Shown in pieces: positions 1 through 8,656 of a DNA stretch of 64,000 nucleotides. The stretch's first letter is position 1, and every line of letters starts with the position of its first letter. The stretch spans positions 62,001-126,000 of the forward strand of contig CAVSWP010000013.1 of NCBI GenBank assembly GCA_963731665.1, read 5' to 3'. The stretch is from Chersky-840 sp035604715 (GTDB lineage Bacteria > Actinomycetota > Acidimicrobiia > Acidimicrobiales > UBA8190). A model generated the notes under the pieces. It saw only the letters and a list, made by a program, of their open reading frames with translations. It was not told where the DNA came from and searched no databases. The position numbers and the translations under genes are program-made.

Positions 1-1
1 G

Positions 2-241
2 ACGATCGCCGAACATCGCCTGCACGAGACCGATACGGGCTCGCCCGAAGTGCAGATCGCGCTCCTCACCGAGCGCATCTCCCTTCTCACCGAGCACCTG
101 AAGATCCACAAGGGCGACCATCACACCCGGCGAGGCCTGATGAAGCTCATCGGCCGACGGCGCAGGCTGCTCGACTACGTGCGGGACAACGACGTCGAGC
201 GGTATCGCTCGATCATCGGCCGGCTCGGCATTCGTCGGTAA
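2..241 (+). CDS. rpsO: 30S ribosomal protein S15 (3' part)
   Basis: C-terminal 79 residues of ribosomal protein S15; the start lies upstream of the window. S15 is a primary 16S rRNA-binding protein of the small subunit platform. The frame is open from base 2 and carries the family signature: a TGSPEVQIALLTERI-like segment, then HKGDHHTRRGL and the basic GRRRRLLDYV stretch. It ends in TAA. Position directly before pnp is the classic rpsO-pnp arrangement. Confidence 0.95.
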   Translation, partial: TIAEHRLHETDTGSPEVQIALLTERISLLTEHLKIHKGDHHTRRGLMKLIGRRRRLLDYVRDNDVERYRSIIGRLGIRR

Positions 242-314
242 GGCAGCCGGCCCCCGGGTCGGCCACCGGCCGGAACGGGAGCCACCTCGGGTGGGAACGT
301 CCCGCCCGGGCAGA

Positions 315-331
315 GGGCGGACAGTCCGCCC
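315..331 (+). promoter_or_regulatory. rpsO-pnp intergenic hairpin
   Basis: GGGCGGAC and GTCCGCCC form a perfect inverted repeat around a single A, giving a 7-bp stem with a 3-base loop. No T-run follows, so it is a poor intrinsic terminator. In E. coli and Streptomyces the rpsO-pnp spacer holds an RNase III processing hairpin that controls pnp; an equivalent role here is inferred from position only. Confidence 0.45.
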
Positions 332-499
332 GACAGACCAGGGCACTTGGCCAGCGGTCAGCTGCCAGTCGCCGGTCACCTGCGCCGCGTTGCGCCACCA
401 CCGATCGCTTCGACCGGGTCGGTCGGGGCAACGACGAGCGAGAGGTGGTCGACCACTGGGAACTGGCCTGGCGAGGTGTCCTCGAGAAATGAGGAGACC

Positions 500-2950
500 A
501 TGGCGCAAGCCATCACCGTGTCGGGCCCCATCAGTGGCACCGACCGCACACTTTCATTCGAGGCGGGAAAGCTCGCCATGCAGGCCGACGGAGCGGTGCT
601 CGGGCGTATCGGCGACACCATGGTGCTCGTGGCCGCCACCGCGTCGCGAGGGGTTCGCGAAGGGGCCGACTTCTTCCCCCTGACCGTGGACATCGAGGAG
701 CGGATGTACGCGGCCGGCAAGATCCCGGGCTCGTTCTTCCGGCGTGAAGGCCGGGCCACCGATCAGGCCATCCTCACGGACCGGCTGATCGACCGTCCCC
801 TGCGGCCGTCGTTCCCCGAGGGCTTTCGCAACGAGGTTCACGTGGTGGGGACGATCCTCGCCGCCGACCTGGTCAACCCGCACGACGTCCTGGCCATCAA
901 CGGCGCGTCGGCGGCCCTGATGCTGTCGGGCATCCCCTTCGACGGCCCCGTCGGGGCGGTGCGCATCGCCTGGACCACCGAAGGGACCTGGATCGCGCAT
1001 CCGACCTACCAAGAAGGCGACGCCTCGTGCTTCGAGCTCGTGGTGGCCGGCCGGGCCCTGTCCGAGGACGCCGGGAGCGAGATCGCCATCATGATGGTCG
1101 AGGCCGGGGGGACCGAGGACTCGTGGAAGTACTACGAGGCGGGGGCGCCCAAGGTGACCGAGGAGGTCCTGGCCGACGGCCTCGAAGCGGCCAAGACCTG
1201 GATCCGGGAGTCGATCGAGCTGCAGCGGGCGCTGGTGGCCAAGGTCGGCAAGAAGCCCACGATCCCCTACGAGTTGTTCACCGACTACAAAGACGACGTC
1301 TTTCAGCGCGTGGTGGCAGTGGCCAGCGACGCCGTGGCCAAGGCCAACACCATCACCGAGAAGGCCGAGCGCAACGCGGCGCTCGACGAGGCGACGTCAT
1401 CGGTCATCGCCCAGCTCAGCCCGGAGTTCCCCGAGCGTGAGCGTGAGATCAAGGCGGCGGTGCGCGCTCTCACCAAGAAGATCGTGCGCAAGCGGATCGT
1501 GGAGGAGGGCATCCGCATCGACGGTCGCAGCACGACCGACATCCGGCCCCTGTCGGCCGAGGTCGGGCTACTGCCCACGACGCACGGCTCGGCGCTGTTC
1601 CAGCGGGGCGAGACCCAGGTGCTCAACGTCACCACCCTGGGCATGCCCCGCATGAACCAGCTCCTCGACACCATCGGGATCCACGAGCACAAGCGCTACA
1701 TGCACCATTACAACTTCCCACCCTTCTCCACCGGGGAGACCGGGTTCATGCGGGGACCCAAGCGTCGCGAGATCGGGCACGGCCTGTTGGCCGAGCGGGC
1801 CCTGCTGCCGGTGGTGCCGTCCCAAGAGGAGTTCCCCTACACCCTGCGCCTGGTGTCGGACGTGCTGTCGTCCAACGGGTCGACCTCCATGGCGTCGGTG
1901 TGCGGCTCCTCGCTGTCGCTCATGGACGCCGGCGTGCCCATCAAGGCGCCCGTGGCCGGCATCGCCATGGGCCTGGTCTACGACGAGGGCACCTACGTCA
2001 CCTTGACCGACATCCTGGGCGCCGAGGATGCCTTCGGGGACATGGACTTCAAGGTGGCCGGAACCAGCGACGCCGTCACCGCGCTCCAGCTCGACACGAA
2101 GATCGACGGGCTCCCCGCCGACGTCCTGGGCAAGGCGCTGCACCAGGCCCGTGACGCCCGGTTGATCATCTTGGAGGTCATGGCCGACGCCATCTCCGAG
2201 CCTCGAGCCGAGGTCTCCGACAACGCCCCCAAGATCGTGTCGTTCCAGATCCCCGTGGACCGGATCGGCGAGGTCATCGGGCCCAAGGGCAAGGTGATCA
2301 ACGCCTTGCAGGCCGAGACCGGCGCCGACATCGCCGTGGACGACGACGGCCTCTTCGGCATCGTGACGATCGGGGCCAAAGACGGCGGCGCCGTGGCCGA
2401 GGCCAAGCGGCGCATCTACCTCATCGTCGACCCCCCCGAGGCCGAGGTGGGCGCCGTCTATCCGGGCAAGGTGGTCAACATCACCAAGTTCGGGGCGTTC
2501 GTCAACATCCTCCCGGGACGGGACGGGCTCCTGCACATCTCCAAGGTGGGCGGGGGAAAGCGCGTCGACCGGGTCGAGGACGTGCTCTCGCTGGGCCAGG
2601 ACCTCGAGGTGAAGGTGGACGACATCGACCCCCAGGGCAAGGTGTCGCTGTCACTGGCCGGTGACCCACCGCCGGCCACCGGGAACGGGTCGTCGGGCTC
2701 CTCGGGCGCGGGGTCGACGGGCGGGTCCTCCCGTTCGGCGGGCTCGTCGCGCGGCCACGATGGGCCGCCGAGCACGTCCGGCGCGCCGGTGGCGTCGTTC
2801 GAGGCCGCCTTCGAAGCCGAGCTGGTGAACGAGCTCGGCGACCTCGGCCCGGGACCGACCGCCGGCGGGGGTGATCGCGGTGAGCGCGGCAGCCACCGCG
2901 GCGGCGATCGCGGCGGCGATCGCGGCCCGCGCCGTCCTCGTCGGCGGTGA
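500..2950 (+). CDS. pnp: Polyribonucleotide nucleotidyltransferase (PNPase)
   Basis: 816-residue 3'-5' phosphorolytic exoribonuclease of RNA decay, with polymerising activity. Two RNase PH domains occupy about residues 10-550. A KH domain follows near 583 (IGEVIGPKGKVI), then an S1 domain at about 653-720 (GKVVNITKFGAFVNI). The tail of about 90 residues is first Gly/Ser-rich and then Arg/Gly-rich (GGDRGGDRGPRRPRRR), longer than in E. coli and typical of actinobacterial PNPases. The ATG at 500 is chosen because GAGGAG sits six bases upstream and MAQAITVSG matches family N-termini; the frame is open further upstream but without coding character. Confidence 0.96.
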   Translation: MAQAITVSGPISGTDRTLSFEAGKLAMQADGAVLGRIGDTMVLVAATASRGVREGADFFPLTVDIEERMYAAGKIPGSFFRREGRATDQAILTDRLIDRPLRPSFPEGFRNEVHVVGTILAADLVNPHDVLAINGASAALMLSGIPFDGPVGAVRIAWTTEGTWIAHPTYQEGDASCFELVVAGRALSEDAGSEIAIMMVEAGGTEDSWKYYEAGAPKVTEEVLADGLEAAKTWIRESIELQRALVAKVGKKPTIPYELFTDYKDDVFQRVVAVASDAVAKANTITEKAERNAALDEATSSVIAQLSPEFPEREREIKAAVRALTKKIVRKRIVEEGIRIDGRSTTDIRPLSAEVGLLPTTHGSALFQRGETQVLNVTTLGMPRMNQLLDTIGIHEHKRYMHHYNFPPFSTGETGFMRGPKRREIGHGLLAERALLPVVPSQEEFPYTLRLVSDVLSSNGSTSMASVCGSSLSLMDAGVPIKAPVAGIAMGLVYDEGTYVTLTDILGAEDAFGDMDFKVAGTSDAVTALQLDTKIDGLPADVLGKALHQARDARLIILEVMADAISEPRAEVSDNAPKIVSFQIPVDRIGEVIGPKGKVINALQAETGADIAVDDDGLFGIVTIGAKDGGAVAEAKRRIYLIVDPPEAEVGAVYPGKVVNITKFGAFVNILPGRDGLLHISKVGGGKRVDRVEDVLSLGQDLEVKVDDIDPQGKVSLSLAGDPPPATGNGSSGSSGAGSTGGSSRSAGSSRGHDGPPSTSGAPVASFEAAFEAELVNELGDLGPGPTAGGGDRGERGSHRGGDRGGDRGPRRPRRR

Positions 2951-3002
2951 GTGCCCGATATGGAGCGGTACCGAAGCCTGAGGTCCTGTCCCTGAAGCCG
3001 GT

Positions 3003-3030
3003 GGCCGGCGACACCGTGGTGTCGCCGGCC
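3003..3030 (+). terminator. Strong hairpin between pnp and the M16 protease gene
   Basis: Perfect 12-bp stem (GGCCGGCGACAC pairing with GTGTCGCCGGCC) around the loop CGTG, starting 52 bases after the pnp stop. No T-tract follows, so it may be a GC-rich actinobacterial-type terminator, an attenuator, or a 3'-end stabiliser. The next gene starts only 21 bases downstream, so it also lies in that gene's 5' leader. Confidence 0.5.
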
Positions 3031-3050
3031 CCGACGCCGCGAGGGCGGCG

Positions 3051-4286
3051 GTGATCCGTACCGAGTCGCTCGATTGCGGGGCGCGCCTGGTCACCGAGTC
3101 GATGGCCGAGGCGCGCTCGGTCACCATCGGGGTGTGGGTGGGGACCGGGTCGCGCGACGAGGACGACGCCCATTCGGGCGCGTCGCACTTCCTCGAGCAT
3201 CTCCTGTTCAAAGGAACACCCACGTGGAGCGCGGCGGACATCGCCGAGTCGGTCGACGAGATCGGCGGCGACATGAACGCCTTCACCACCAAGGAGTACA
3301 CGGCGTTCTACATCCGCCTCCTCGCCGACGACCTACCCCTGGGCCTCGACGTGCTGGGGGCCATCATGACCGACCCCGCGCTGCGCGTCGACGACATCGA
3401 CGCCGAACGCCAGGTGATCCTGGACGAGATCCTGATGCACGCCGACGAGCCCGCCGACTTCGCCGCCGAGCAGTGCACCGCCGCGATGTTTCCCGCCCAC
3501 TCCCTGGGCCGCGAGGTCCTGGGCAACCCGCACAGTGTCCAGGCACTGGACCAGGTCGAGATCCGCGACTTCTTCGACAGCCATTACCGGGCCGGGAACC
3601 TGGTCGTGGCGGCGGCCGGCGACGTCGACCATGAACGCCTGGCCGTCGAGGTGGGCGCCCGGTTCGCGCAACGCGCGGGGGGCTCCTCGCCGGCGCGCCT
3701 GGCGCCCGAGGTGCCCGGGGAGCCCCTGACGGTGCACGAGCGCCCGACCGAACAGGTCCACCTGGTCCTCGGCATGCGCGGCCCGGGCCGCCACGCGCCC
3801 GAGCGCTGGCCCCTGGCCGTGCTCAACCACGTGCTGGGCGGAGGGATCTCCAGCCGGCTGTTCCAGGAGGTGCGCGAGCGTCGCGGCCTGGCCTACTCCA
3901 TCTGGTCCGAACGGGTCCACTACGAGGAGGTCGGATCGGTGACGGTGAGCGTGGGCACCGCCCCCGAGCACGCCCGGGAGGTCCTGGCTCTGGTGCACGG
4001 CGAACTGGACCGCTTGGGTGAGAGCGGTGTCACGCCCCGGGAGCTGGCGGTGGCCAAGGGGCACCTGCGGGCCGAGACGCTGCTGTCTCTGGAGGACTCC
4101 GGCGCAAGGATGAGCCGGATCGGGTCGAGCCTGTTGCTCCACGGCCACGTGCTCGAGGTCGACGACGTCCTGGCGAAGGTGGACGGCGTCACCGTGGACG
4201 ACGTCGCCGCGGTGGCGGCCACGCTGGCGGGCCAGACGCGCACCCTTTCCGTGGTGGGCCCCTTCGACCCCGGAGCACCTGGTTAG
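3051..4286 (+). CDS. M16-family zinc metalloprotease (insulinase-like)
   Basis: 411-residue processing-peptidase-like metalloprotease. The inverted zinc motif HFLEH is at residues 46-50, followed by FKGTP, and the usual distal glutamate region ERQVILDEI lies about 75 residues on. The second half has the GGGISSRLFQEVRERRGLAYSI block typical of the family. No signal peptide is visible, so it is probably cytoplasmic. The pnp - M16 protease - dapB order is common in Gram-positive bacteria. Start is GTG 3051, with a GAGGGCGG stretch just upstream. The substrate is unknown; YmxG/PqqL-type names would be guesses. Confidence 0.9.
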   Translation: MIRTESLDCGARLVTESMAEARSVTIGVWVGTGSRDEDDAHSGASHFLEHLLFKGTPTWSAADIAESVDEIGGDMNAFTTKEYTAFYIRLLADDLPLGLDVLGAIMTDPALRVDDIDAERQVILDEILMHADEPADFAAEQCTAAMFPAHSLGREVLGNPHSVQALDQVEIRDFFDSHYRAGNLVVAAAGDVDHERLAVEVGARFAQRAGGSSPARLAPEVPGEPLTVHERPTEQVHLVLGMRGPGRHAPERWPLAVLNHVLGGGISSRLFQEVRERRGLAYSIWSERVHYEEVGSVTVSVGTAPEHAREVLALVHGELDRLGESGVTPRELAVAKGHLRAETLLSLEDSGARMSRIGSSLLLHGHVLEVDDVLAKVDGVTVDDVAAVAATLAGQTRTLSVVGPFDPGAPG

Positions 4287-4289
4287 GGT
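4284..4289 (+). promoter_or_regulatory. -10 element of a leaderless dapB promoter
   Basis: TAGGGT lies six bases before the dapB ATG at 4296, placing the transcription start at or next to the start codon. Its first three bases are the TAG stop codon of the M16 protease gene. No clear -35 is seen. Confidence 0.5.
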
Positions 4290-4295
4290 TTGGTG

Positions 4296-5105
4296 ATGTT
4301 GCGCGTGGGTGTGCTCGGCGCCGGGGGGCGGATGGGCCGCGAGGTGTGCCGAGCGATCGCCGAAGACCCCGAGCTCGAGCTGGTGGCCGCCGTCGACCCC
4401 GCGCTGGCGGGGATCGACCTCCGCCAGGTGACGGGCGTGGACGGCGCCGGTCTGCAGGTGGCCAGCGACGTCGATGACCTGGAGCGGACCGGCGCGCAGG
4501 TGGCCGTCGACTTCACCGTGGCCGGGGCTGCGGTGGAGCACATGCGGTGGTGCGCGTCACACGGGGTGCACGCCGTGGTGGGCACCACCGGCATCGGGGA
4601 CGACGTCCTGGTCGAGCTCTCCACGTCGTTCGAGGGCTCGGCGGCCAACTGCGTCATCGCCGCCAACTTCGCCATCGGAGCCGTGCTCATGATGCGTTTC
4701 GCCGAGCTGGCGGCGCCGTTCATGGACGGGGTGGAGATCGTCGAGCTCCACCACGACGGCAAGCTCGATGCGCCCTCGGGAACGGCGCTCGCCACGGCCG
4801 AGCGCCTGGGCCGGGCCCGGCGCGCCGCCGGGGGGGAGCGCTTCCCCGCCGACAGGACCGCCGCGGAGGTGGTGGCCGGGGCGCGCGGGGGCGAGGGACC
4901 CGAGGGGATCCACATCCACTCCGTTCGCCTTCCGGGCCTGGTGGCGCATCAGGAAGTGCTCTTCGGCGCCGTGGGCCAGAGCCTGGCCATACGCCACGAC
5001 GCCTATGACCGCACCTCGTTCATGCCCGGGATGATCCTGGCTGTGAAGGCCGTGAGCGACCGGCCCGGCCTCACCGTGGGTCTCGACACCCTCCTCGGAT
5101 TCTGA
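4296..5105 (+). CDS. dapB: 4-hydroxy-tetrahydrodipicolinate reductase
   Basis: 269-residue NAD(P)H-dependent reductase that makes tetrahydrodipicolinate for lysine and meso-diaminopimelate. The N-terminal Rossmann motif VGVLGAGGRMG is at residues 4-14, and ATNFAIGA-like and ELHHDGKLDAPSGTA catalytic segments lie near 130 and 150. Start choice: GTG 4293 and ATG 4296 are adjacent. ATG is preferred because the -10 hexamer six bases upstream implies a leaderless message. dapA follows 2.6 kb downstream with regulators between them. Confidence 0.94.
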   Translation: MLRVGVLGAGGRMGREVCRAIAEDPELELVAAVDPALAGIDLRQVTGVDGAGLQVASDVDDLERTGAQVAVDFTVAGAAVEHMRWCASHGVHAVVGTTGIGDDVLVELSTSFEGSAANCVIAANFAIGAVLMMRFAELAAPFMDGVEIVELHHDGKLDAPSGTALATAERLGRARRAAGGERFPADRTAAEVVAGARGGEGPEGIHIHSVRLPGLVAHQEVLFGAVGQSLAIRHDAYDRTSFMPGMILAVKAVSDRPGLTVGLDTLLGF

Positions 5106-5116
5106 GGTCGCGGCGA

Positions 5117-5122
5117 TATCCT
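5117..5122 (+). promoter_or_regulatory. -10 element of a leaderless promoter for the first TetR gene
   Basis: TATCCT ends six bases before GTG 5129, the spacing seen in front of many genes here. It favours GTG 5129 over TTG 5123 as the start. Confidence 0.45.
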
Positions 5123-5128
5123 TTGTCG

Positions 5129-5710
5129 GTGGACGGGCCGCGCCAGCGCATCCTCGAGGCCACCTACGCCTGCGTGGCGCGCTGGGGCCTGTCGAAGACG
5201 ACGGTGGAGGACGCGGCACGCGAGGCCGGGTTGTCGCGCGCCACGGTGTACCGCTACTTCCCCGGGGGCCGTGACGAGCTCATCGACGCCGTGGTGTCGT
5301 GGCAGTACCTGCTCTTCTTCGTGCGCCTCTACGAAGAGGTGCACGGCGCCACCTCGCTCGAGGAGGTGCTCGAGCGAGGTCTGGGATTCGCCCGACGGTC
5401 CCTGGTGGAGCACGAGGTCCTGCAGAAGGTGCTCGAGACCGAGCCCGACGTGCTCATGCCCAAGCTCACCGTCGAGTCCAAACGGACCGTGGGGCTCATC
5501 GCCGGCTTCCTCGTGCCCTACCTGCACGAGCACGGCTTGGCCCCGGGCGTCGAGGTCCACGAGGCCGCCGACTTCCTGGCCCGGATGATCCTGTCCTACA
5601 TCTCGTCTCCCGGGCACTGGGACCTCGCCGACCCCGAGCAGGTGGCGACGCTGGTGCGCACCGAGCTGCTCGCCGGCGTGGTGGGGGACCTGAAGCCGGC
5701 CGTGCCCTGA
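5129..5710 (+). CDS. TetR/AcrR-family transcriptional regulator (first of a tandem pair)
   Basis: 193-residue regulator. The N-terminal TetR helix-turn-helix reads TTVEDAAREAGLSRATVYRYF, followed by a ligand-binding domain of about 140 residues with no recognisable ligand signature. Its DNA-binding half closely resembles that of the next gene, so the two look like tandem paralogues. GTG 5129 is preferred for the leaderless spacing. The target is unknown; the diiron protein downstream is a candidate by proximity. Confidence 0.85.
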   Translation: MDGPRQRILEATYACVARWGLSKTTVEDAAREAGLSRATVYRYFPGGRDELIDAVVSWQYLLFFVRLYEEVHGATSLEEVLERGLGFARRSLVEHEVLQKVLETEPDVLMPKLTVESKRTVGLIAGFLVPYLHEHGLAPGVEVHEAADFLARMILSYISSPGHWDLADPEQVATLVRTELLAGVVGDLKPAVP

Positions 5711-5743
5711 CCCCGGCGCCCTCCGGGCGGCGCCGGCCGTTCG

Positions 5744-5778
5744 TTGACAATGAGACATCTCGCGCAATACTGTCTCAT
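5744..5778 (+). promoter_or_regulatory. Promoter with TetR-type operator upstream of the second TetR gene
   Basis: TTGACA at 5744-5749 and TACTGT at 5768-5773 (18-base spacing; AATACT at 5766 gives 16) form a promoter whose start point would fall at GTG 5780. Overlaid on it is a perfect inverted repeat: ATGAGACA at 5750-5757 and TGTCTCAT at 5771-5778, separated by 13 bases. The right arm covers the -10. This is the layout expected for autorepression by the TetR protein encoded immediately downstream. Confidence 0.7.
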
Positions 5779-5779
5779 C

Positions 5780-6526
5780 GTGGGAGTGGCCCGACTGGAG
5801 CTGGTGCGAGGGGCGGGCGCCGACGCCCGGACCCCCGAGCGGGTCGAGAGAGCCCTCCCCGTCCGGGTCCGGGTCATCGACGGCGCCCTGGCCTGCATCG
5901 CTCGGCAGGGGATGGCCAAGACCACCCTCGACGACGTGGCCCGCGAGGCCCGCTGCAGCCGGGCCACGGTCTACCGGGCCTTTCCCGGGGGCAAGGACGC
6001 CGTGCTCCACGCCGTGGTGGACACCGAGGTGTCGAGGTTCTTCAGCGCGCTGGCGGTGAGCATGGGTGGCGCCGGGGACCTCGAAGACGTGCTGGTGGCC
6101 GGGATGACCGAAGCCGCCACCCGGGTCACCGAACACCGCGCCCTGCAGTACCTGCTGGCGTACGAGCCCGAGCCGGTGCTGTCGCAGCTGGCCTTCACCC
6201 GCATGGACGAGGTGCTGGCGGTCACGTGCGCCTTCACGACGCCGTTCCTCGGGCGCTGGCTGGACCAACCCGAGTCGAGGCGGGTGGCCGAGTGGGCGGC
6301 GCGCATCGTCATCTCGTACCTGGTGTGCCCCGCCGAGGGCGTCCACCTCACCGACGCCGGCCAGGTTCGTCGCCTGGTGCGGTTGTTCGTCCTGCCCGGC
6401 ATCCGTGCACTTCGCGAGCCCAACGGCGTCGTCCACAGCGCCCGGGCCGCCGGCGGCCGTCGTCGGGCCACCCGATCTGTGCACTCCAACCCGTCCACGT
6501 CCACCACCAAGGGGGAAGCGTCATGA
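5780..6526 (+). CDS. TetR/AcrR-family regulator coupled to the diiron protein gene
   Basis: 248-residue TetR regulator. Its HTH (TTLDDVAREARCSRATVYRAF) lies after a leader of about 40 residues, longer than usual. GTG 5780 is chosen because the -10 ends six bases before it and earlier in-frame starts fall inside the promoter. The last codons overlap the next gene as ATGA, so regulator and diiron protein are translated from one mRNA. The palindrome over its own promoter suggests autoregulation. The C-terminal 40 residues are Arg/Ser/Thr-rich and probably disordered. Confidence 0.85.
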   Translation: MGVARLELVRGAGADARTPERVERALPVRVRVIDGALACIARQGMAKTTLDDVAREARCSRATVYRAFPGGKDAVLHAVVDTEVSRFFSALAVSMGGAGDLEDVLVAGMTEAATRVTEHRALQYLLAYEPEPVLSQLAFTRMDEVLAVTCAFTTPFLGRWLDQPESRRVAEWAARIVISYLVCPAEGVHLTDAGQVRRLVRLFVLPGIRALREPNGVVHSARAAGGRRRATRSVHSNPSTSTTKGEAS

Positions 6527-7653
6527 CTGAGCAGATGCGCGACACGGCCGACATCATCGGCCGCGACGACATCAACGATCTCGAGGCCATCCTCTCGGTC
6601 GTGAACACCGACGTGGGCGAAGAGCGCCATGGCGTCCATTCGGTCTACGACACCATCTTCACGTGGGACTACGAGAAGGGCCAGCGACCCAAGCTCGAGA
6701 AGCTCTACGAGAAGGCCAAGAAGACCCAGTGGAACGGCCAGACCGACCTTCCCTGGGAGACCGAGGTCGACCAGGAGCGACTGGTGATGGCCAACGCCGT
6801 CGCCAACGGCGGCTTCGGGGAGGGCCTCGACGTGAGCGGCACGTCGCTGGCTCGTTGGACCGACAAGGAATGGATCGACTTCGGGGTGCAGAGCCAGAAC
6901 TGGACGCTGTCGCAGTTCATGCACGGCGAGCAAGGCGCCCTGGTGTGCACGGCCAAGATCGTCGAGTCCGTTCCGTGGATCGACGCCAAGTACTACGCCG
7001 CCACCCAGGTGATGGACGAAGCCCGCCACGTCGAGGTCTTTGCCAAGTACCTCGACGACAAGCTGTCGGGCCACTACCCGATCAATGCGCATCTGCGCCT
7101 GCTCCTCGACGACATCATCGCCGACAGCCGCTGGGACATGACCTACCTGGGCATGCAGATCATGGTCGAGGGCCTGGCCCTGGCCGCCTTCGGCTTCATG
7201 CACCAGATGACGACGGAGCCGCTGCTCAAGCAACTGCTGCGCTACGTCATGTCGGACGAGGCCCGCCATGTGGCCTTCGGTGTGCTCAGCCTGCAGGAGT
7301 ACTACCAGCAGCTCTCCGCGGCTGAGATCCGCGAGCGCCAGGAGTTCGCCTTCGAGGCGGCCGTGCGTATGCGCGACCGGTTCCTCCAGCAAGAGGTGTG
7401 GGATCGCATGGGGGTCAATCCCAAGGAGATCGTGCCCGTGCTCATGCAGGTGCCCGATCGCCAGGTCTTCCAGTCGTTGCTGTTCTCGAAGATCGTGCCG
7501 AATTGCAAGAAGCTCGGTCTGCTCGACGCCGCCGACGGCTGGCTGCGGGTCAAATTCACCGAGCTCGGCGTCATCGGCTTCGAGGACTGGACCGACACCG
7601 GCGAGGAGTACGACAGCCTCCAGGCCGCCCCCGCCACCGGCGCCGTCGCCTAG
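6523..7653 (+). CDS. Ferritin-like diiron protein, probable oxygenase or oxidase
   Basis: 376-residue all-helical protein with a complete set of diiron ligands in ferritin-like spacing: E136, E166-x2-H169 (DEARHVE), E216 and E246-x2-H249 (DEARHVA). This layout is shared by ribonucleotide reductase R2-like, AurF-like and related oxygenases; substrate and exact subfamily cannot be read from sequence. The protein is cytoplasmic, with no membrane helix. The start ATG overlaps the stop of the TetR gene (ATGA), and GGGGGA lies seven bases upstream. The tight coupling suggests that the regulator senses a substrate or product of this enzyme. Confidence 0.82.
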   Translation: MTEQMRDTADIIGRDDINDLEAILSVVNTDVGEERHGVHSVYDTIFTWDYEKGQRPKLEKLYEKAKKTQWNGQTDLPWETEVDQERLVMANAVANGGFGEGLDVSGTSLARWTDKEWIDFGVQSQNWTLSQFMHGEQGALVCTAKIVESVPWIDAKYYAATQVMDEARHVEVFAKYLDDKLSGHYPINAHLRLLLDDIIADSRWDMTYLGMQIMVEGLALAAFGFMHQMTTEPLLKQLLRYVMSDEARHVAFGVLSLQEYYQQLSAAEIRERQEFAFEAAVRMRDRFLQQEVWDRMGVNPKEIVPVLMQVPDRQVFQSLLFSKIVPNCKKLGLLDAADGWLRVKFTELGVIGFEDWTDTGEEYDSLQAAPATGAVA

Positions 7654-7699
7654 TTTTCCTCGTCACGGCCCGACGCCGGGCCCGAGCCTGGCGGCGGGC

Positions 7700-7705
7700 T
7701 AGCCT
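7700..7705 (+). promoter_or_regulatory. -10 element of a leaderless dapA promoter
   Basis: TAGCCT followed by exactly six bases and the GTG start at 7712. There is no Shine-Dalgarno sequence in the spacer, which supports a leaderless message. Confidence 0.5.
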
Positions 7706-7711
7706 GACGGC

Positions 7712-8656
7712 GTGAAGTCGTCACCGGGGCCGGGCCGATTCGGCGCGGTGATCACCGCCATGGTCACGCCGTTCGACGACGCCGGGGAGCTCGACGTCGA
7801 CGGGGCTGTCACGCTGGCGCGTTGGCTAGCCGGCCACGGCAGCGACGGCCTTGTGGTGGCGGGCACCACCGGCGAGGGCCCCGTCCTTTCCGACGCCGAG
7901 CTGGGTCAGCTGTGGCGGGCGGTCTCCGAGGCCGTCACCGTCCCGGTGATCGCGGGGACCGGCTCCAACGACACCCGCCACACCGTGCGGTGCACCAAGC
8001 TCGCCCAAGGCGCCGGGGTGGACGGCGCACTGGTGGTGACGCCGTACTACTCGCGGCCCTCGCAGGCCGGCCTGGCCGCGCACTTCCGGGCCGTGGCCGA
8101 GGCCACCACCCTCCCGGTCCTGCTCTACGACATCCCGGTACGCGCCGGACGCAAGATCGCCCACGACACCATGGTGCGCCTGGCCCGGGACGTGAAGAAC
8201 ATCGTCGGGGTGAAAGATGCCGCCGGTGACGTGCCCGGCTCGGCCCGGGTCGTGGCCGAGGCCCCGGCGGGCTTCGAGCTCTACAGCGGTGACGACGCCC
8301 TGACCCTGCCACTGCTGGCCGTCGGCGCGGTGGGGGCGGTGAGCGTGGCGTCGCACTGGGCCGGTGAGGAGACCAACGACATGGTGGCCGCCTGGTTCAA
8401 GGGGGACGTCGAGGGGGCACGGCAGACCAACGCCAGGCTCTTCGAGTCCTACGAGTTCGAGTCGAGCGAGGACTTCCCCAATCCGCTGCCGGCCAAGGCC
8501 GCGTGCCGAGTGCTCGGCCTGCCCGCCGGCCAGTGCCGATTGCCCCTGGGCCCCGCCCCGCTCGAGCTCGAGCACAGCGCCCGGGCGGTGCTCGGAAACC
8601 TGGGGCGCGACGTGTCCGCCGTTGCCGGGGCGCGCGCAGGCGGGTCGCTTGCCTGA
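7712..8656 (+). CDS. dapA: 4-hydroxy-tetrahydrodipicolinate synthase
   Basis: 314-residue TIM-barrel aldolase condensing pyruvate with aspartate semialdehyde, the first committed step to diaminopimelate. The Schiff-base lysine is K168 in GVKDAAGD, the catalytic tyrosine Y139 is in LLYDIP, and GTTGEGPVLSDAE holds the threonine pair of the substrate site. Length is about 20 residues above average because of a C-terminal Ala/Gly tail. It overlaps RNase J by eight bases; dapA next to rnj is a conserved actinobacterial pair. GTG start with leaderless spacing. Confidence 0.95.
   Translation: MKSSPGPGRFGAVITAMVTPFDDAGELDVDGAVTLARWLAGHGSDGLVVAGTTGEGPVLSDAELGQLWRAVSEAVTVPVIAGTGSNDTRHTVRCTKLAQGAGVDGALVVTPYYSRPSQAGLAAHFRAVAEATTLPVLLYDIPVRAGRKIAHDTMVRLARDVKNIVGVKDAAGDVPGSARVVAEAPAGFELYSGDDALTLPLLAVGAVGAVSVASHWAGEETNDMVAAWFKGDVEGARQTNARLFESYEFESSEDFPNPLPAKAACRVLGLPAGQCRLPLGPAPLELEHSARAVLGNLGRDVSAVAGARAGGSLA

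Noticed and set aside
1568..2536. Minus-strand open frame inside pnp
   Set aside because: Antisense shadow of pnp with low-complexity Gly/His/Val composition.
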